A stretch of 64,000 bases of DNA from Terrirhizobium terrae (GTDB lineage: Bacteria; Pseudomonadota; Alphaproteobacteria; Rhizobiales; Rhizobiaceae): assembly GCF_030323265.1 (NCBI RefSeq), contig NZ_CP104992.1:310001-374000 (forward strand), in the 5' to 3' direction. Under the pieces are notes generated by a model that was not told where the DNA came from, made no database searches, and was given only the letters and a program-made list of their open reading frames with translations. The position numbers and the translations under genes were made by a program. Positions 30,622-43,727 of the stretch are shown here, piece after piece; the stretch's first letter is position 1, and every line of letters starts with the position of its first letter.

Positions 30622-31880
30622 ATGAACGACAAGCGTATCCAGCCCCTCTCACGCGACGCCATGGCCTATGTTCTGGCCGGAGGACGCGGCAGTCGCCTCA
30701 AGGAACTCACCGATCGGCGTGCCAAGCCCGCCGTCTATTTCGGCGGCAAGACCCGCATCATCGATTTTGCCCTGTCGAACGCGCTGAATTCCGGCATCCG
30801 CCGCATCGGCGTCGCCACCCAGTACAAGGCCCATTCGCTGATCCGCCACATGCAGCGCGGCTGGAACTTCTTCCGCCCCGAGCGCAACGAAAGCTTCGAC
30901 ATCCTGCCCGCCTCCCAGCGCGTTTCCGAAACGCAGTGGTATGACGGCACCGCCGATGCGGTCTACCAGAACATCGACATCATCGAAGGCTACGCGCCGG
31001 AATACATGGTCATCCTCGCCGGCGACCACGTCTACAAGATGGACTATGAGGTGATGCTGCAGCAGCACGTCAATTCCGGCGCCGATGTCACCGTCGGCTG
31101 CCTGGAAGTGCCGCGCATGGAAGCGACCGGCTTCGGCGTCATGCATGTCGACGAGAAGGACCGGATCATTGATTTCGTCGAGAAGCCGGCCGATCCGCCG
31201 GGCATTCCCGGCAAACCGGAATTCGCGCTGGCCTCGATGGGCATCTATGTCTTCCACACCAAGTTCCTGATCGACGCGCTCAGGCGTGACGCCGAAACCC
31301 CGGGCTCCGCCCGAGATTTCGGCAAGGACATCATCCCCTATATCGTCAAGCACGGCAAAGCCGTCGCCCACCGCTTCGCCGACAGCTGCGTCCGTTCGGA
31401 CTACGAGCGCGAACCCTATTGGCGCGATGCCGGCACGATCGATGCCTATTGGCAGGCCAATGTCGATCTGACGGAAATCGTCCCCGGCCTAGACCTCTAC
31501 GACAAGTCCTGGCCGATCTGGACCTATGCGGAAATCACGGCACCGGCCAAGTTCGTCCATGACGACGAGGACCGCCGCGGCTCCGCTACATCCTCTGTCA
31601 TTTCGGGCGATTGCATCATCTCCGGCTCGTCGCTGAACCGCAGCCTGCTGTTTACCGGCGTGCGGGCCAACTCCTATTCCAAGCTCGATGGCGCGGTCGT
31701 GCTGCCGAATGTGCGCGTCGGCCGGCGCGCGCAGCTTCGCGATGTTGTCATAGACCATGGTGTAACCATTCCCGAAGGTCTCGTGGTCGGCGAAGATCCC
31801 GAACTCGATGCCAAGCGCTTCCGCCGCACCGAGAACGGGATCTGCCTGATTACGCAGAAGATGATCGACAAGCTGGATTT

Positions 31881-31884
<4 letters not shown>
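30622..31884 (+). CDS. glgC: Glucose-1-phosphate adenylyltransferase
   Basis: A 420-residue ADP-glucose pyrophosphorylase, the committed, allosterically controlled step of glycogen synthesis (glucose-1-P + ATP to ADP-glucose + PPi). The nucleotide-binding motif is [13 protein letters not shown]; further markers are [19 protein letters not shown], the glucose-1-P loop FVEKP and the C-terminal left-handed beta helix ([20 protein letters not shown]). GGGAGGA precedes the ATG. The stop overlaps the glgA start. Confidence 0.97.
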
Positions 31885-34973
<3,089 letters not shown>

Positions 34974-35010
34974 CCTGACCGACAAGGCGCGAAGGCGAGG
35001 AAGGCAGACC

Positions 35011-35418
35011 GTGGCGACGAGAACGGCATCCTGCAGCTGCGGCCAGCTCCGCATCGAGGTGAATGGTGAGCCGCTGGGTGTCGGCGTCTGCCATTGCCTT
35101 TCCTGCCAGCAGCGAACCGGCAGCGTGTTTGCGGCCCTCGCCGCTTTTCGCACACCCTACACGGTGAGTGGCGAAGCGCGCGAATACCTAAGGACGGGCG
35201 ACCAGGGCGGACGTTTCCTCTTCCGCTTCTGCCCGGTTTGCGGCACCAATCTTTTCCACACCGAGGAAGAGGTCGGAGACAGGTCTGTCGCGGTAGCGGT
35301 CGGCGGTTTTGCCGACCCTTCCTTCCCGCCACCGGAAGCATCCGTCTACGATTGCCGCAGGCATGGCTGGGTCGTTCTTCCGGCTGGTGTAACCGTCTAC
35401 GACAAGGATCCCGAATGA
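35011..35418 (+). CDS. GFA family (glutathione-dependent formaldehyde-activating-like) zinc protein
   Basis: A 135-residue CENP-V/GFA-fold protein. The structural and catalytic zinc ligands are visible as CSCGQLR, CHCLSCQQ and CPVCGTN. Family members bind zinc and sometimes S-hydroxymethylglutathione; the real substrate here is unknown. The start is GTG 35011. Its stop overlaps the glgX ATG (35415-35418), so it is probably co-transcribed with glgX although it has no clear glycogen role. Confidence 0.88.
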   Translation: MATRTASCSCGQLRIEVNGEPLGVGVCHCLSCQQRTGSVFAALAAFRTPYTVSGEAREYLRTGDQGGRFLFRFCPVCGTNLFHTEEEVGDRSVAVAVGGFADPSFPPPEASVYDCRRHGWVVLPAGVTVYDKDPE

Positions 35419-37343
35419 AGCTCGGCGCCACCCTCACCCCTGAAGGCGTCGATTTTGCCGTCTTCTCCGCAAGCGCGGAAAAGATCGAGCTCTGCCTTTT
35501 CGATGCCGAAGGCGCTACCGAGACCGAAAGACACGAGATGGTTCGCGGTGAAGGCGACATCCACCGCGTTTCGGTAAGAGGCCTGAAAGCCGGCCAGCTT
35601 TACGGATACCGCGCCCATGGCGCCTACGACCCCGATCGCGGCCTCTGGTTCGACCCGTCCAAACTGCTGGTCGATCCCTATGCCAAGGAACTGGACCAGC
35701 CCTTCCGGCACGACCGCGATCTGGTGAAATACCAGGCCGATACCGCCGATCTGGTGCCGAAGGCCATCGTCACGGCGGATGTCGCGGCCAAGGTCTCACC
35801 TCCTCTTTGCGCCCGGCGGCTTGGTCTATGAAGTGGCCGTAAAACCCTTCACCATCCTCCACCCGGACGTGCCGGAGGATATCCGCGGCACCGTCGCCGC
35901 ACTCGCGCATCCGGCCGTCATCGCCCATCTCAAGCAGATCGGTGTCGATGCCGTCGAGCTGATGCCGATCACCGCCTGGATCGACGAGCGACACCTGCCG
36001 CCGCTAGGCCTCACCAATGGCTGGGGCTATAATCCGATCGCCTTCATGGCGCTCGATCACCGCCTCTGCCCCGGCGGCATGGTCGAGCTCAGGGAAACCG
36101 TGGCCACACTGCACGAGGCCGGCATCGGCGTCATCCTCGATCTCGTCTTCAACCATTCCGGCGAGAGCGACCGCTACGGCGCGACGATCTCCATGCGCGG
36201 CCTCGACAACCTCTCTTATTATCGGCATGTGCCCGATGATCCGGGCGAGCTGATCAACGATACCGGCACCGGCAACACGATCGCCGCAGATCATCCCATG
36301 GTCCGCCGGCTGATCCTCGACACGCTCCGCCACTTCGTCCTCCATGCCGGCGTCGATGGCTTCCGCTTCGATCTGGCGCCCATCGTCGGCCGCAGCGCGG
36401 AAGGCTTCACCGCGCATGGCGGAACGCTGGATGCGATGCTGTCGGACGACGTGCTGAGGGATCGCGTATTCATCGCCGAGCCCTGGGATATCGGCCCGGG
36501 CGGCTACCAGCTCGGCAATTTCCCCGCCCCTTCCTCGAATGGAACGATCGCGCCCGCGATGACATGCGCCGCTACTGGCGCGGCGACCAGGGCATGACCG
36601 GCGCGCTCGCCACCCGGCTTGCCGGCTCCTCGGACGTCTTCGAAAAATCCGGCGAGACCCGCAGCGTCAACTTCCTCGCCGCCCATGATGGCTTCACGCT
36701 CTTCGACCTCGTCTCCCACGACCACAAGCACAATGATGCCAATGGGGAGGACAACCGCGACGGCCACAACGAGAACCTATCGTGGAACAACGGCGCTGAG
36801 GGCTCGACTGATGATCCGGCAATCCAAGAGCGCCGCCGCACCGACGTGAAGTCTCTGCTGTCCACGCTCTTTGCCAGCCGCGGTACGATCATGCTGACCA
36901 TGGGCGACGAAGGTGGCCGTTCGCAGCAGGGCAACAACAATGCCTATTGCCAGGACAACGAGATCACCTGGATGGACTGGTCGGCGCTCGACCCGGATCT
37001 CGTCGCCCATGCAGCAATGCTTGCGAACGTGCGCAAGCGATTTCCGGCCTTTTCCGAAACAGGCTTCTTCACCGGCAACGGCGACGTCGAGTGGATCGCG
37101 CCCTCGGGCGAGCCGATGCAGGTTTCCGACTGGGAAAACCCCGACAACCAGCTTTTCGGCATGGCGCTTTTGACAAGCGACCGCCAGACGGGAAGCATGG
37201 TACGCCTTGCAATCCTCTTTAACCGCGGCCATGAGAATGCAGGTTTCTCCCTGCCTGGCTCGGGCTGGCGCGAACTTTCCTCCGATGAGCCCTGGGGCGG
37301 ATCCCTTCCGCCCCGTTCGGTGCGCTTCTGCCTTCAGCAGTGA
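35415..37343 (+). CDS. glgX: Glycogen debranching enzyme (two frame breaks in this sequence)
   Basis: GH13 isoamylase-type debranching enzyme that removes alpha-1,6 branches from phosphorylase-limit glycogen; 642 residues after correction. Three frames must be joined. The first (MKLGATLTPEGVDFAVFSA) breaks at 35785-35797, where one extra base is present. The second holds the nucleophile VDGFRFDLAPIVG and acid FIAEPWDIGPGGYQLGN and breaks in the C4 run at 36527-36530, one base short. The third begins EWNDRARDDMRRYWRGD and includes FLAAHDGFTLFDLVSHD. All catalytic residues are intact. Confidence 0.9.
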
Positions 37344-37393
37344 GGCGCCGTCCATGGGCCATCTTCCGACTGACGACGATCATGGTGGGCTGA

Positions 37394-37879
37394 ATGCGTG
37401 AAATTTCGCTGGCGGACGTGCCGGGACTGGTGGGACAGGAAATCGGCGTGTCCGACTGGATCACCGTCGACCAGACGATGATCAACCAGTTCGCCGACGC
37501 GACGCTCGATCACCAGTTCATCCATGTCGATCCCGAGCGCGCCGCAACCGAAAGCCCCTTCGGCGGCACGATCGCCCACGGCTTCCTGACGCTCTCGCTG
37601 CTTTCCGCGATGAATTTCGACGGCATCCCGAAGATCCGCGAACAGACGATGGGCATCAATTACGGTTTCGACCGCGTCCGCTTCATGTCGCCGGTGAAAA
37701 GCGGCGCCAGGGTGCGCGGCAACTTCATCCTGTCCGACCACCGCTTCCGCGGCGCCGGCATGCTGATGATGACCTATGACGTATCGGTCGAGATCGAAAA
37801 CGAGAAGAAACCGGCGCTGACCGCCACCTGGATCACCATCGTCCAGTTCGACCCGAAGGATCGGCCGGAAGAGGTCTAG
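37394..37879 (+). CDS. MaoC-like / NodN-like dehydratase
   Basis: A 161-residue hotdog-fold protein of the MaoC (R)-enoyl-CoA hydratase family. The hydratase-2 catalytic motif is present as FADATLDHQFIHVDPERA (Asp and His), followed by the conserved GGTIAHGFLTLSLLS helix. Rhizobial NodN belongs to the same family. It probably hydrates an enoyl-CoA; chain length is unknown. It stands 50 bases behind glgX and may be in the same transcript. Confidence 0.88.
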   Translation: MREISLADVPGLVGQEIGVSDWITVDQTMINQFADATLDHQFIHVDPERAATESPFGGTIAHGFLTLSLLSAMNFDGIPKIREQTMGINYGFDRVRFMSPVKSGARVRGNFILSDHRFRGAGMLMMTYDVSVEIENEKKPALTATWITIVQFDPKDRPEEV

Positions 37880-37993
37880 CGACATCCACAGCCGTTTGGG
37901 AAAAATCATGGGATGGTGAGCCGGCCGTTAGGCTGATAAGCTGAGCCATTGTCTCCGCATTCTATACTTCAGATGTTGATTGAAGGCCTGCCC

Positions 37994-38984
37994 ATGACGG
38001 ACACCCGCATCTCGCATTTCCGCAAGATCATCTCCTACCTGATCTGGCCCGGCATTTTCTGCGGCGGACTGATCGGCTCCTATTTCGCCTTCCAGTCGAC
38101 GGCGCATCTCCTGTGGTTCAACGTCGTCTATCTCTCGGTCGTGGCGACGATCGCCCTTTTCGAGCGGCTGATGCCCTATGAGGAGACATGGCTCGGCGGC
38201 GATGGCGAGACCTTCAACAATCTCGCCCATACGCTTCTGAGCAAGGGCGGCGTCCAGATCGCGGCGGCTATCGGCACATCCGCTCCGATGGCGGTGGCGA
38301 TATTAGCCCAGCCTGTCTTCGTTATGCCGGTGCGCCTCTGGCCCGACAGCTGGCCGCTATTCATGCAGGTCGTGCTCGGGCTGATCATAGCCGAATTCGG
38401 TCTCTATTGGGCCCACCGGCTCGCCCACGAGCACAATTCGCTCTGGCGCTTCCATGCGCTCCACCACAGCGTAGAGAGCCTCTGGGTCATCAATACCGGC
38501 CGCTTCCACATCGTCGATCTCGCTGATCAAGATCGCGCTCAGTCAGATCCCGCTGTATCTGCTCGGCGCTCCACTCGAGATCTTCCTCTGGATCGGCGCC
38601 GTGACGGCCTTCATCGGCCTCCTCACCCATTGCAATATCGAGGTCAGAACCGGCCCGCTCGACTGGATCATGAGCACGCCGCGCCTGCACCGCTGGCATC
38701 ACTCGAAACTGCTCGCCGAGGGCAATACGAATTACGGCGAGAACCTCGTCATCTGGGATCAGGTCTTCGGCACATACTTCAACCCGCCGCGCCCATCGTC
38801 CACCAACATCGGCATCAGCGGCCGCGTCGCCAGAACGTTCCTGGGCCAGCTTGCTCAGCCTTTCTCCAACAAGGGGTACAGGGAGATTATGGGGCGCAAG
38901 CCGAAGACTGCGACCCCGGTTTCTACCGCCACTGCGAGCCAGCTTGCGGCTAAGGATACGGCCGTTACGACGCCCGCGGAATAG
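37994..38984 (+). CDS. Fatty acid hydroxylase / sterol desaturase family membrane protein (frameshifted in this sequence)
   Basis: A multi-pass membrane di-iron oxygenase of about 329 residues. The histidine clusters of the family are present: HRLAHE, FHALHHSVE and RLHRWHHSK. Helices flank them (IISYLIWPGIFCGGLIGSYF and others). The frame breaks at 38516-38521, where GATCTC should read GATTC; correction gives FHIVDSLIKIALSQIP. The C-terminus is an Ala/Thr-rich tail. The start at 37994 has GAAGG upstream. Substrate (fatty acid, sterol-like or carotenoid lipid) is unknown. Confidence 0.85.
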
Positions 38985-39055
38985 AGCGCCATCTAGCCCG
39001 TTGGACATCAAAGAGACGCAGCCTATGATCGCATCCAAGGGATAAGGGATGATCC

Positions 39056-39295
39056 ATGGGCGATCTGAATGCTGCCGAGATTGAGCAGACGAAACTGCTG
39101 GCCAATGCTTTCGACCGGGCATCGACGGCCTGCTTCACTTTAGGGGTGGTCACCCCACTCGCCGGTTACGGTTATAGCGTGACGGCCTTTGCGTCTATTC
39201 CTGCTTCACAAATGCTCACCGGCATCGCAAGTTGGTTTTTCACCGCAATTGGCCTACATTACGTTGCAAGACGAACCTTGAAGAGGCTCGCGTGA
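39056..39295 (+). CDS. Small two-helix membrane protein
   Basis: A 79-residue protein with a polar N-terminus (GDLNAAEIEQTKLLANAFDR) and two hydrophobic segments (CFTLGVVTPLAGYGYS; QMLTGIASWFFTAIGLHYVA), ending in a basic tail. Codons are less GC-rich than those of neighbours (CTT, TTA, TTT, CAA), which hints at recent acquisition. The stop shares one base with the ATG of the next gene. I do not recognise the family. Confidence 0.55.
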   Translation: MGDLNAAEIEQTKLLANAFDRASTACFTLGVVTPLAGYGYSVTAFASIPASQMLTGIASWFFTAIGLHYVARRTLKRLA

Positions 39296-39432
39296 TGGAT
39301 TTTTGGACATTCTACAGTTACGTGCTGCCGGCGATCATCATGGTCGGAGCCGTCTTGCTATACCTTCTCCACGAATGGGATCTCGATCGTAAGATTCGGA
39401 AGCGCCGCCGTCAGCAGCATCCTGGCGAGTGA
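39295..39432 (+). CDS. Very small membrane protein coupled to the upstream gene
   Basis: A 45-residue protein (MDFWTFYSYVLPAIIMVGAV) with one membrane helix and a strongly basic C-terminus (DRKIRKRRRQQ). Its ATG overlaps the previous stop codon (TGATG), the usual sign of translational coupling. The layout of two tiny coupled membrane proteins recalls hypothetical accessory or toxin-like pairs, but there is no family evidence. Confidence 0.5.
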   Translation: MDFWTFYSYVLPAIIMVGAVLLYLLHEWDLDRKIRKRRRQQHPGE

Positions 39433-39443
39433 CAGCCCGACCA

Positions 39444-39748
39444 TCATCCCAGTTCCAGCATCAGCAACCCCAGCAACGGCGGGATCGCTGCGCCTATCAC
39501 GATCGGCGCCGTTCGTGAGGCCGTGAGCCCGACCGCCGAACCGGCGATCCCGGACGCGATCAGCGCCGCCATCGGCATTGTCAGGTTGCGATCGATACCC
39601 GGCGCGAAGGATGCGAGAAGTGCGGCCACGGCTGCGACACCGCCCACCAAAAGCCCTTCCACAATTCGATCCCGGCAAGCCTTGCCGCCACCGCCCCACC
39701 GGCCACGGCAGTCGCGAGACCGAGCACGATCCACTGAATATCCGGCAT
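39444..39748 (-). CDS. Small Ala/Gly-rich membrane protein (frameshifted in this sequence)
   Basis: About 101 residues after correction. It starts MPDIQWIVLGLATAVAGGAV at ATG 39748. The continuation VGGVAAVAALLASFAPGIDR, ending LLGLLMLELG, is in another frame. One base missing near 39649-39656 (A4/C3 runs) explains the shift. It has three or four predicted membrane segments and no recognised family. Its GGGAGGG ribosome site lies inside the 3' arm of the hairpin at 39754-39779, so initiation may depend on that structure. Confidence 0.6.
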
Positions 39749-39753
39749 AGAAA

Positions 39754-39779
39754 ACCCTCCCATGTTTTCATGGGAGGGT
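39754..39779 (-). terminator. sox operon terminator hairpin overlapping a ribosome binding site
   Basis: A perfect 11-bp stem (ACCCTCCCATG, 39754-39764, with 39769-39779) encloses a 4-base loop. On the minus strand it lies 45 bases after the soxG stop and runs into TTTTCT, as an intrinsic terminator should. Its 3' arm contains GGGAGGG, the ribosome site for the ATG at 39748. Confidence 0.8.
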
Positions 39780-39823
39780 GCGATATCGTCAAAGCCAGTT
39801 CAAGTTAGGCGATGGTCGAAGGC

Positions 39824-40384
39824 TTACAGCGCCGCGTCCCGTGCGCCTTCCGATAGCAGGCCGAAGGCATAATCCGAGAACGACCGCCAGACTTCCATCC
39901 GGAACGCATCCTCGGCGGTCCGCAGCAACACCACCTCCACCTTGCCGAACAGCGTGCGCGAGCACGCGCCGACCGGAAAGGCGTCGAGCGACAGATCTTG
40001 CGCGCAGCCCGCATTGATCGTGTCGGCGGCACCGGGACCCGATACGAGGATCGCCGTGTTGCGGTGGGAAACGTCGGCGGCAGAATGCAGCACGCCTGAA
40101 TTGGCGGCAGCGGTCATCAGCCCGCTCTCGCCTTCGTCGATCACCAGCCACTCGTCAGGCCCGAGCCACAGCGCCGTGCGGCCATTGGCATAAGCCGAAG
40201 TCTTCGGCTTCACCGGCAGGTCGACTCCAAGCGCGCTCGACAGGGCCGGCACGTCCTCGGCACGGACACGCAGCGAGATGCGGGTGGCAGGCGCCGCCGG
40301 CTCCAGCCGCACAGTGGCCGAACCGCCGTGAGTTCCGGAGAGGGGAAGGGTTCTGGTAGCAATGTCAGCCCCGGATTTAAGCAT
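39824..40384 (-). CDS. soxG: Sarcosine oxidase subunit gamma
   Basis: A 186-residue subunit of heterotetrameric sarcosine oxidase. It has the T-protein-like fold seen in SoxG, with GRTALWLGPDEWLVID and a SHRNTAILVSGPGAADTIN segment. It completes the complex with SoxB, SoxD and SoxA, which oxidatively demethylates sarcosine to glycine, producing 5,10-methylene-tetrahydrofolate and hydrogen peroxide. It is the last gene of soxBDAG and overlaps soxA by 8 bases. A terminator follows. Confidence 0.93.
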   Translation of the reverse strand: MLKSGADIATRTLPLSGTHGGSATVRLEPAAPATRISLRVRAEDVPALSSALGVDLPVKPKTSAYANGRTALWLGPDEWLVIDEGESGLMTAAANSGVLHSAADVSHRNTAILVSGPGAADTINAGCAQDLSLDAFPVGACSRTLFGKVEVVLLRTAEDAFRMEVWRSFSDYAFGLLSEGARDAAL

Positions 40385-43355
40385 TGATGCGGCCTCCTTC
40401 CTTGTCGACGAACACCATGTCGGTCACTTCGACGGCGATCGTCTTGTCGGCCATCGGTACATAGAGCGTCTCGCCCTTGCGCGCACGGCCCCCGGCGACC
40501 AGTGCAATGGCGATCGAACGACCGAGATTTTCCGACCAGTAGGACGAAGTGACATGGCCGAGCATGGTCATCGGCTTCGGCTGGTTCGGATCGGCGACGA
40601 TCTGGCCGCCCTCCTCCAGCACTTCCTTCGGATCCTTGGTCAGCAAGCCGACGAGCTGCTTGCGGCCATCGCGCACGAGGTCCGGACGCTTGAGGCCGCG
40701 GATGCCGACGAAATCCGTCTTCTTCTTGGAGACGGCCCAACCATAGCCCGCATCATCCGGCGTCACTGTTCCGTCCGTGTCCTGGCCGACGATGATATAG
40801 CCCTTTTCGGCGCGGAGGACGTGCATGGTCTCGGTGCCATAAAGGCAGGCCCCCATGCCTTCCGCCCGCTCCCAGATCGCCTGCCACACGGCCGGGCCGT
40901 AATCGGCCGGCACGTTGACCTCGAAGCCGATCTCACCGGTGAAGGAGACACGGAACAGCCGGGCAGGCACGCCCATGACCGTGCACTCGGCAACACTCAT
41001 ATGCGGGAAGGCCTCGTTGGAAATGTCGAGACCTTCCACAAATGGTTGAATAATATCGCGCGCCTTCGGTCCCTGTACCGCAATCACGGCCCACTGTTCG
41101 GTGGTCGAGGTCAGCCACACCTTGAGATGCGGGAATTCCGTCTGCAGATAGTCTTCCATGTGATGCAGCACGCGCGGCGCGCCGCCGGTCGTCGTCGTCA
41201 CATGGAAACGGTCTTCGGCAAGGCGTCCGACGACGCCGTCATCATAGATGAACCCGTCCTCGCGGGTCATGATGCCGTAGCGGCTCTTGCCCGGCTTCAG
41301 CGTGTCCCAGGCATTGGTATAGAGCAGGTTGAGGAAGGCTGCCGCATCCGGCCCGACAACCTCAATCTTGCCGAGCGTCGAGGCATCGAACACACCGCCG
41401 ATTTCGCGCACGGTCTTGCACTCGCGGTTGACCGCCTCATGCATGGTCTCGCCGCGCTTGGGAAAATACCAGGCGCGCTTCCAGTTGCCGACATCCTCGA
41501 ACTCGGCACCTTCGGCCGCTTCCAGCGCGTGCATCGGCGTCTTGCGCGCCGGATCGAACAGGTCGCCGCGCGAATGGTTGATCAGCGTGCCGTAGGTCAC
41601 CGGCGTATAAGGCGCGCGGAAAGTCGTGAGACCCACCTGCGGGATTGGCCGGCCGAGCATTTCCGATGCGATTGCCAAGCCATGCATGTTGGACAGCTTG
41701 CCCTGGTCGGATGCCATGCCATTGGTGGTGAAGCGCTTGATATGCTCGATCGAATGCATGCCTTCGCGCACGGCAAGGCGGATGTCCTTCGCCGTCACGT
41801 CATGCTGGAAGTCGACGAAGGCCTTCACCGCCGTCTCAGGCCCCGCCCCTTCGGCAGCACCGATCATGCCGCCGGTCCAGTCGAACCGGTTTTCGCCCGA
41901 AACGACAACCGAGCCACCGCCGGCGGTGATCGCTTCGTCGATCAGTTCGGCCAGATCGTCGGTGCCGTTGCAGGCACCGACAGAGATCGAGTTCTGCGCA
42001 TAGATATCCGGCACGAAACGCTGCTTCGCCTCGTCGAATTTCAGCTTGCCGCGCGACTGCGAGAACAGATGTACCGACGGCGTCCAGCCGGCGGAGACGA
42101 TCAGCGCATCGACCTTGATCTTGCGGCGATCGAAATTGCCGTTGCGCGCCACCGTCATCGACGAGATGCGCAGGCGCCCGGCCGTATCGACCACGGCATG
42201 GCCCGTAAGCACATCGATGCCGAGCTTGCGGGCTTCTGCCAGCACAGCCTCGCCCGGCTTGTCGCGACTGTCGATGATCGCGGCGATGGTGACGCCGGCG
42301 CGCTTCAGGTCGAACGCCGCCTCATAGGCGCTGTCATGCGCGGTATAGACGCCGATATTCCTGCCGACAGCGACGCCGTGATGGTTGAGGAAGCTGCGCG
42401 CCGCAGACGCCAGCATGATGCCAGGCCGGTCGTTGTTGGCGAACACCATGTGCCGCTCGATCGAGCCGGTAGCGAGAATGGTGCGCTTGGTGCGCACCTG
42501 CCACAAGCGCTCGCGCGGCGCATCCTTGCCCGGACGCGCGACATGGTCGGTGACGCGTTCGACGAGGCCGAGGAAGCCGTGATTGTAATAGCCGAACACG
42601 GTCGTGCGCGTCAGCACGGTGACATTCGGCATCGCCTTCAGCTTTGCAGCCGCAGCTTGCGCCCAGTCATAACCGTTCTGGCCGTCGATCATGGTCGAGG
42701 CATCGTAATGCAGCGCCCCGCCGACTTCCGGCTGTTCGTCGACAAGGATGACCTTCTGGCCGGTAGCAGCCGCCGAAAGGGCCGCGGTCAGACCGCCCAC
42801 GCCGGCACCGGCGATCAGCACGTCACAGTGAACATAGCGGCTGGCATAATGATCCGGATCGTCTTCCATCGGGGCAACGCCGAGGCCGGCGGCGCGGCGG
42901 ATGATCGGTTCGTAGATCTTGTGCCAGGCTTCCTTCGGCCACATGAAGGTCTTGTAGTAGAAGCCGGCTGCGAAGAAGGGCGACACGACGTCGTTTAGCG
43001 CGCCGATATCGAAGGAAAGCGACGGCCAGCGGTTCTGCGAGGCGATCTTCGCCCCGTCGAACACTTCCTGCACCGTGGCGCGCACGTTCGGCTGGCGGCG
43101 GGCGGCGTCGCGTGAGACGTCGAGCAGCGCATTCGGCTCTTCCGGGCCTGATGTCAGGATGCCGCGCGGGCGGTGATATTTGAACGAACGGCCGAGCAGA
43201 TGCACGCCATGCGCCAGAAGCGCGGAGGCGACCGTATCGCCCTCCAGTGCCGTATAGCTCTTGCCGTCGAAGGTGAAGCGGGCGGTGCGGGCCGGCGTGT
43301 GACGGCCGGCACCCTTGATGCGGAACGCACCGGTATTGCTGGAAGAACCGCTCAT
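40377..43355 (-). CDS. soxA: Sarcosine oxidase subunit alpha
   Basis: A 992-residue subunit. The N-terminus has a 2Fe-2S ferredoxin-like fold without the cluster cysteines (FDGKSYTALEGDTVASALLA). A dinucleotide-binding domain follows (LIAGAGVGGLTAALSAA), binding NAD+. The C-terminal half is a glycine-cleavage T-protein-like folate domain (YGIMTREDGFIYDDGVVGRL, SFTGEIGFEVNVPADYG). The start at 43355 has GGAAGGAG upstream; the nine-residue longer frame is not needed. The ATG overlaps the soxD stop. Confidence 0.95.
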   Translation of the reverse strand: MSGSSSNTGAFRIKGAGRHTPARTARFTFDGKSYTALEGDTVASALLAHGVHLLGRSFKYHRPRGILTSGPEEPNALLDVSRDAARRQPNVRATVQEVFDGAKIASQNRWPSLSFDIGALNDVVSPFFAAGFYYKTFMWPKEAWHKIYEPIIRRAAGLGVAPMEDDPDHYASRYVHCDVLIAGAGVGGLTAALSAAATGQKVILVDEQPEVGGALHYDASTMIDGQNGYDWAQAAAAKLKAMPNVTVLTRTTVFGYYNHGFLGLVERVTDHVARPGKDAPRERLWQVRTKRTILATGSIERHMVFANNDRPGIMLASAARSFLNHHGVAVGRNIGVYTAHDSAYEAAFDLKRAGVTIAAIIDSRDKPGEAVLAEARKLGIDVLTGHAVVDTAGRLRISSMTVARNGNFDRRKIKVDALIVSAGWTPSVHLFSQSRGKLKFDEAKQRFVPDIYAQNSISVGACNGTDDLAELIDEAITAGGGSVVVSGENRFDWTGGMIGAAEGAGPETAVKAFVDFQHDVTAKDIRLAVREGMHSIEHIKRFTTNGMASDQGKLSNMHGLAIASEMLGRPIPQVGLTTFRAPYTPVTYGTLINHSRGDLFDPARKTPMHALEAAEGAEFEDVGNWKRAWYFPKRGETMHEAVNRECKTVREIGGVFDASTLGKIEVVGPDAAAFLNLLYTNAWDTLKPGKSRYGIMTREDGFIYDDGVVGRLAEDRFHVTTTTGGAPRVLHHMEDYLQTEFPHLKVWLTSTTEQWAVIAVQGPKARDIIQPFVEGLDISNEAFPHMSVAECTVMGVPARLFRVSFTGEIGFEVNVPADYGPAVWQAIWERAEGMGACLYGTETMHVLRAEKGYIIVGQDTDGTVTPDDAGYGWAVSKKKTDFVGIRGLKRPDLVRDGRKQLVGLLTKDPKEVLEEGGQIVADPNQPKPMTMLGHVTSSYWSENLGRSIAIALVAGGRARKGETLYVPMADKTIAVEVTDMVFVDKEGGRINA

Positions 43356-43708
43356 CGTGCGTCTCCTTCCGTCTGTTCCCACGTTTCGATGGAAGTCTCT
43401 TCAGCGATCGCGGCGAACTTTTCGGCCACCGGCACCGGCTGCTTCGGCAGACCTGCCTTGTAGGTCATCAGGAACCTGTCGCTCACCGTATCGCGCGCCG
43501 CGTTGAAGAAGCGACCGCAGCCATGAATATGCCGCCACCGTTCATAGGTGAGGCCCTTTTCGTTGTTGCGCAGGAAGAAGTATTCCGCGAATTCCTCATC
43601 CGAAATCGCCGCAATGTTCTCCGGCCGGGCGATATGCGCCTCGCCGGCCCAGCGGAATTCCAGCTCCGAGCGATCTTCCTCGCAATAGGGGCAGTGGATC
43701 AAAAGCAT
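43352..43708 (-). CDS. soxD: Sarcosine oxidase subunit delta
   Basis: A 118-residue zinc-binding subunit, somewhat longer than the ~100 residues usual for SoxD. Ligands are visible in IHCPYCEED and HIHGCGRFFN, with the family feature WRHIHGC. It stabilises the SoxBDAG complex. It starts 19 bases after the soxB stop, and its stop overlaps the soxA start (ATGA at 43352-43355). Confidence 0.93.
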   Translation of the reverse strand: MLLIHCPYCEEDRSELEFRWAGEAHIARPENIAAISDEEFAEYFFLRNNEKGLTYERWRHIHGCGRFFNAARDTVSDRFLMTYKAGLPKQPVPVAEKFAAIAEETSIETWEQTEGDAR

Positions 43709-43727
43709 CTGGTCTATCCCCTATTCA

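Noticed and set aside
40362..42998. 878-codon plus-strand open frame opposite soxA
   Set aside because: It mirrors the high-GC third positions of soxA, has no domain or ribosome site, and soxA itself is full length and in a clear operon.
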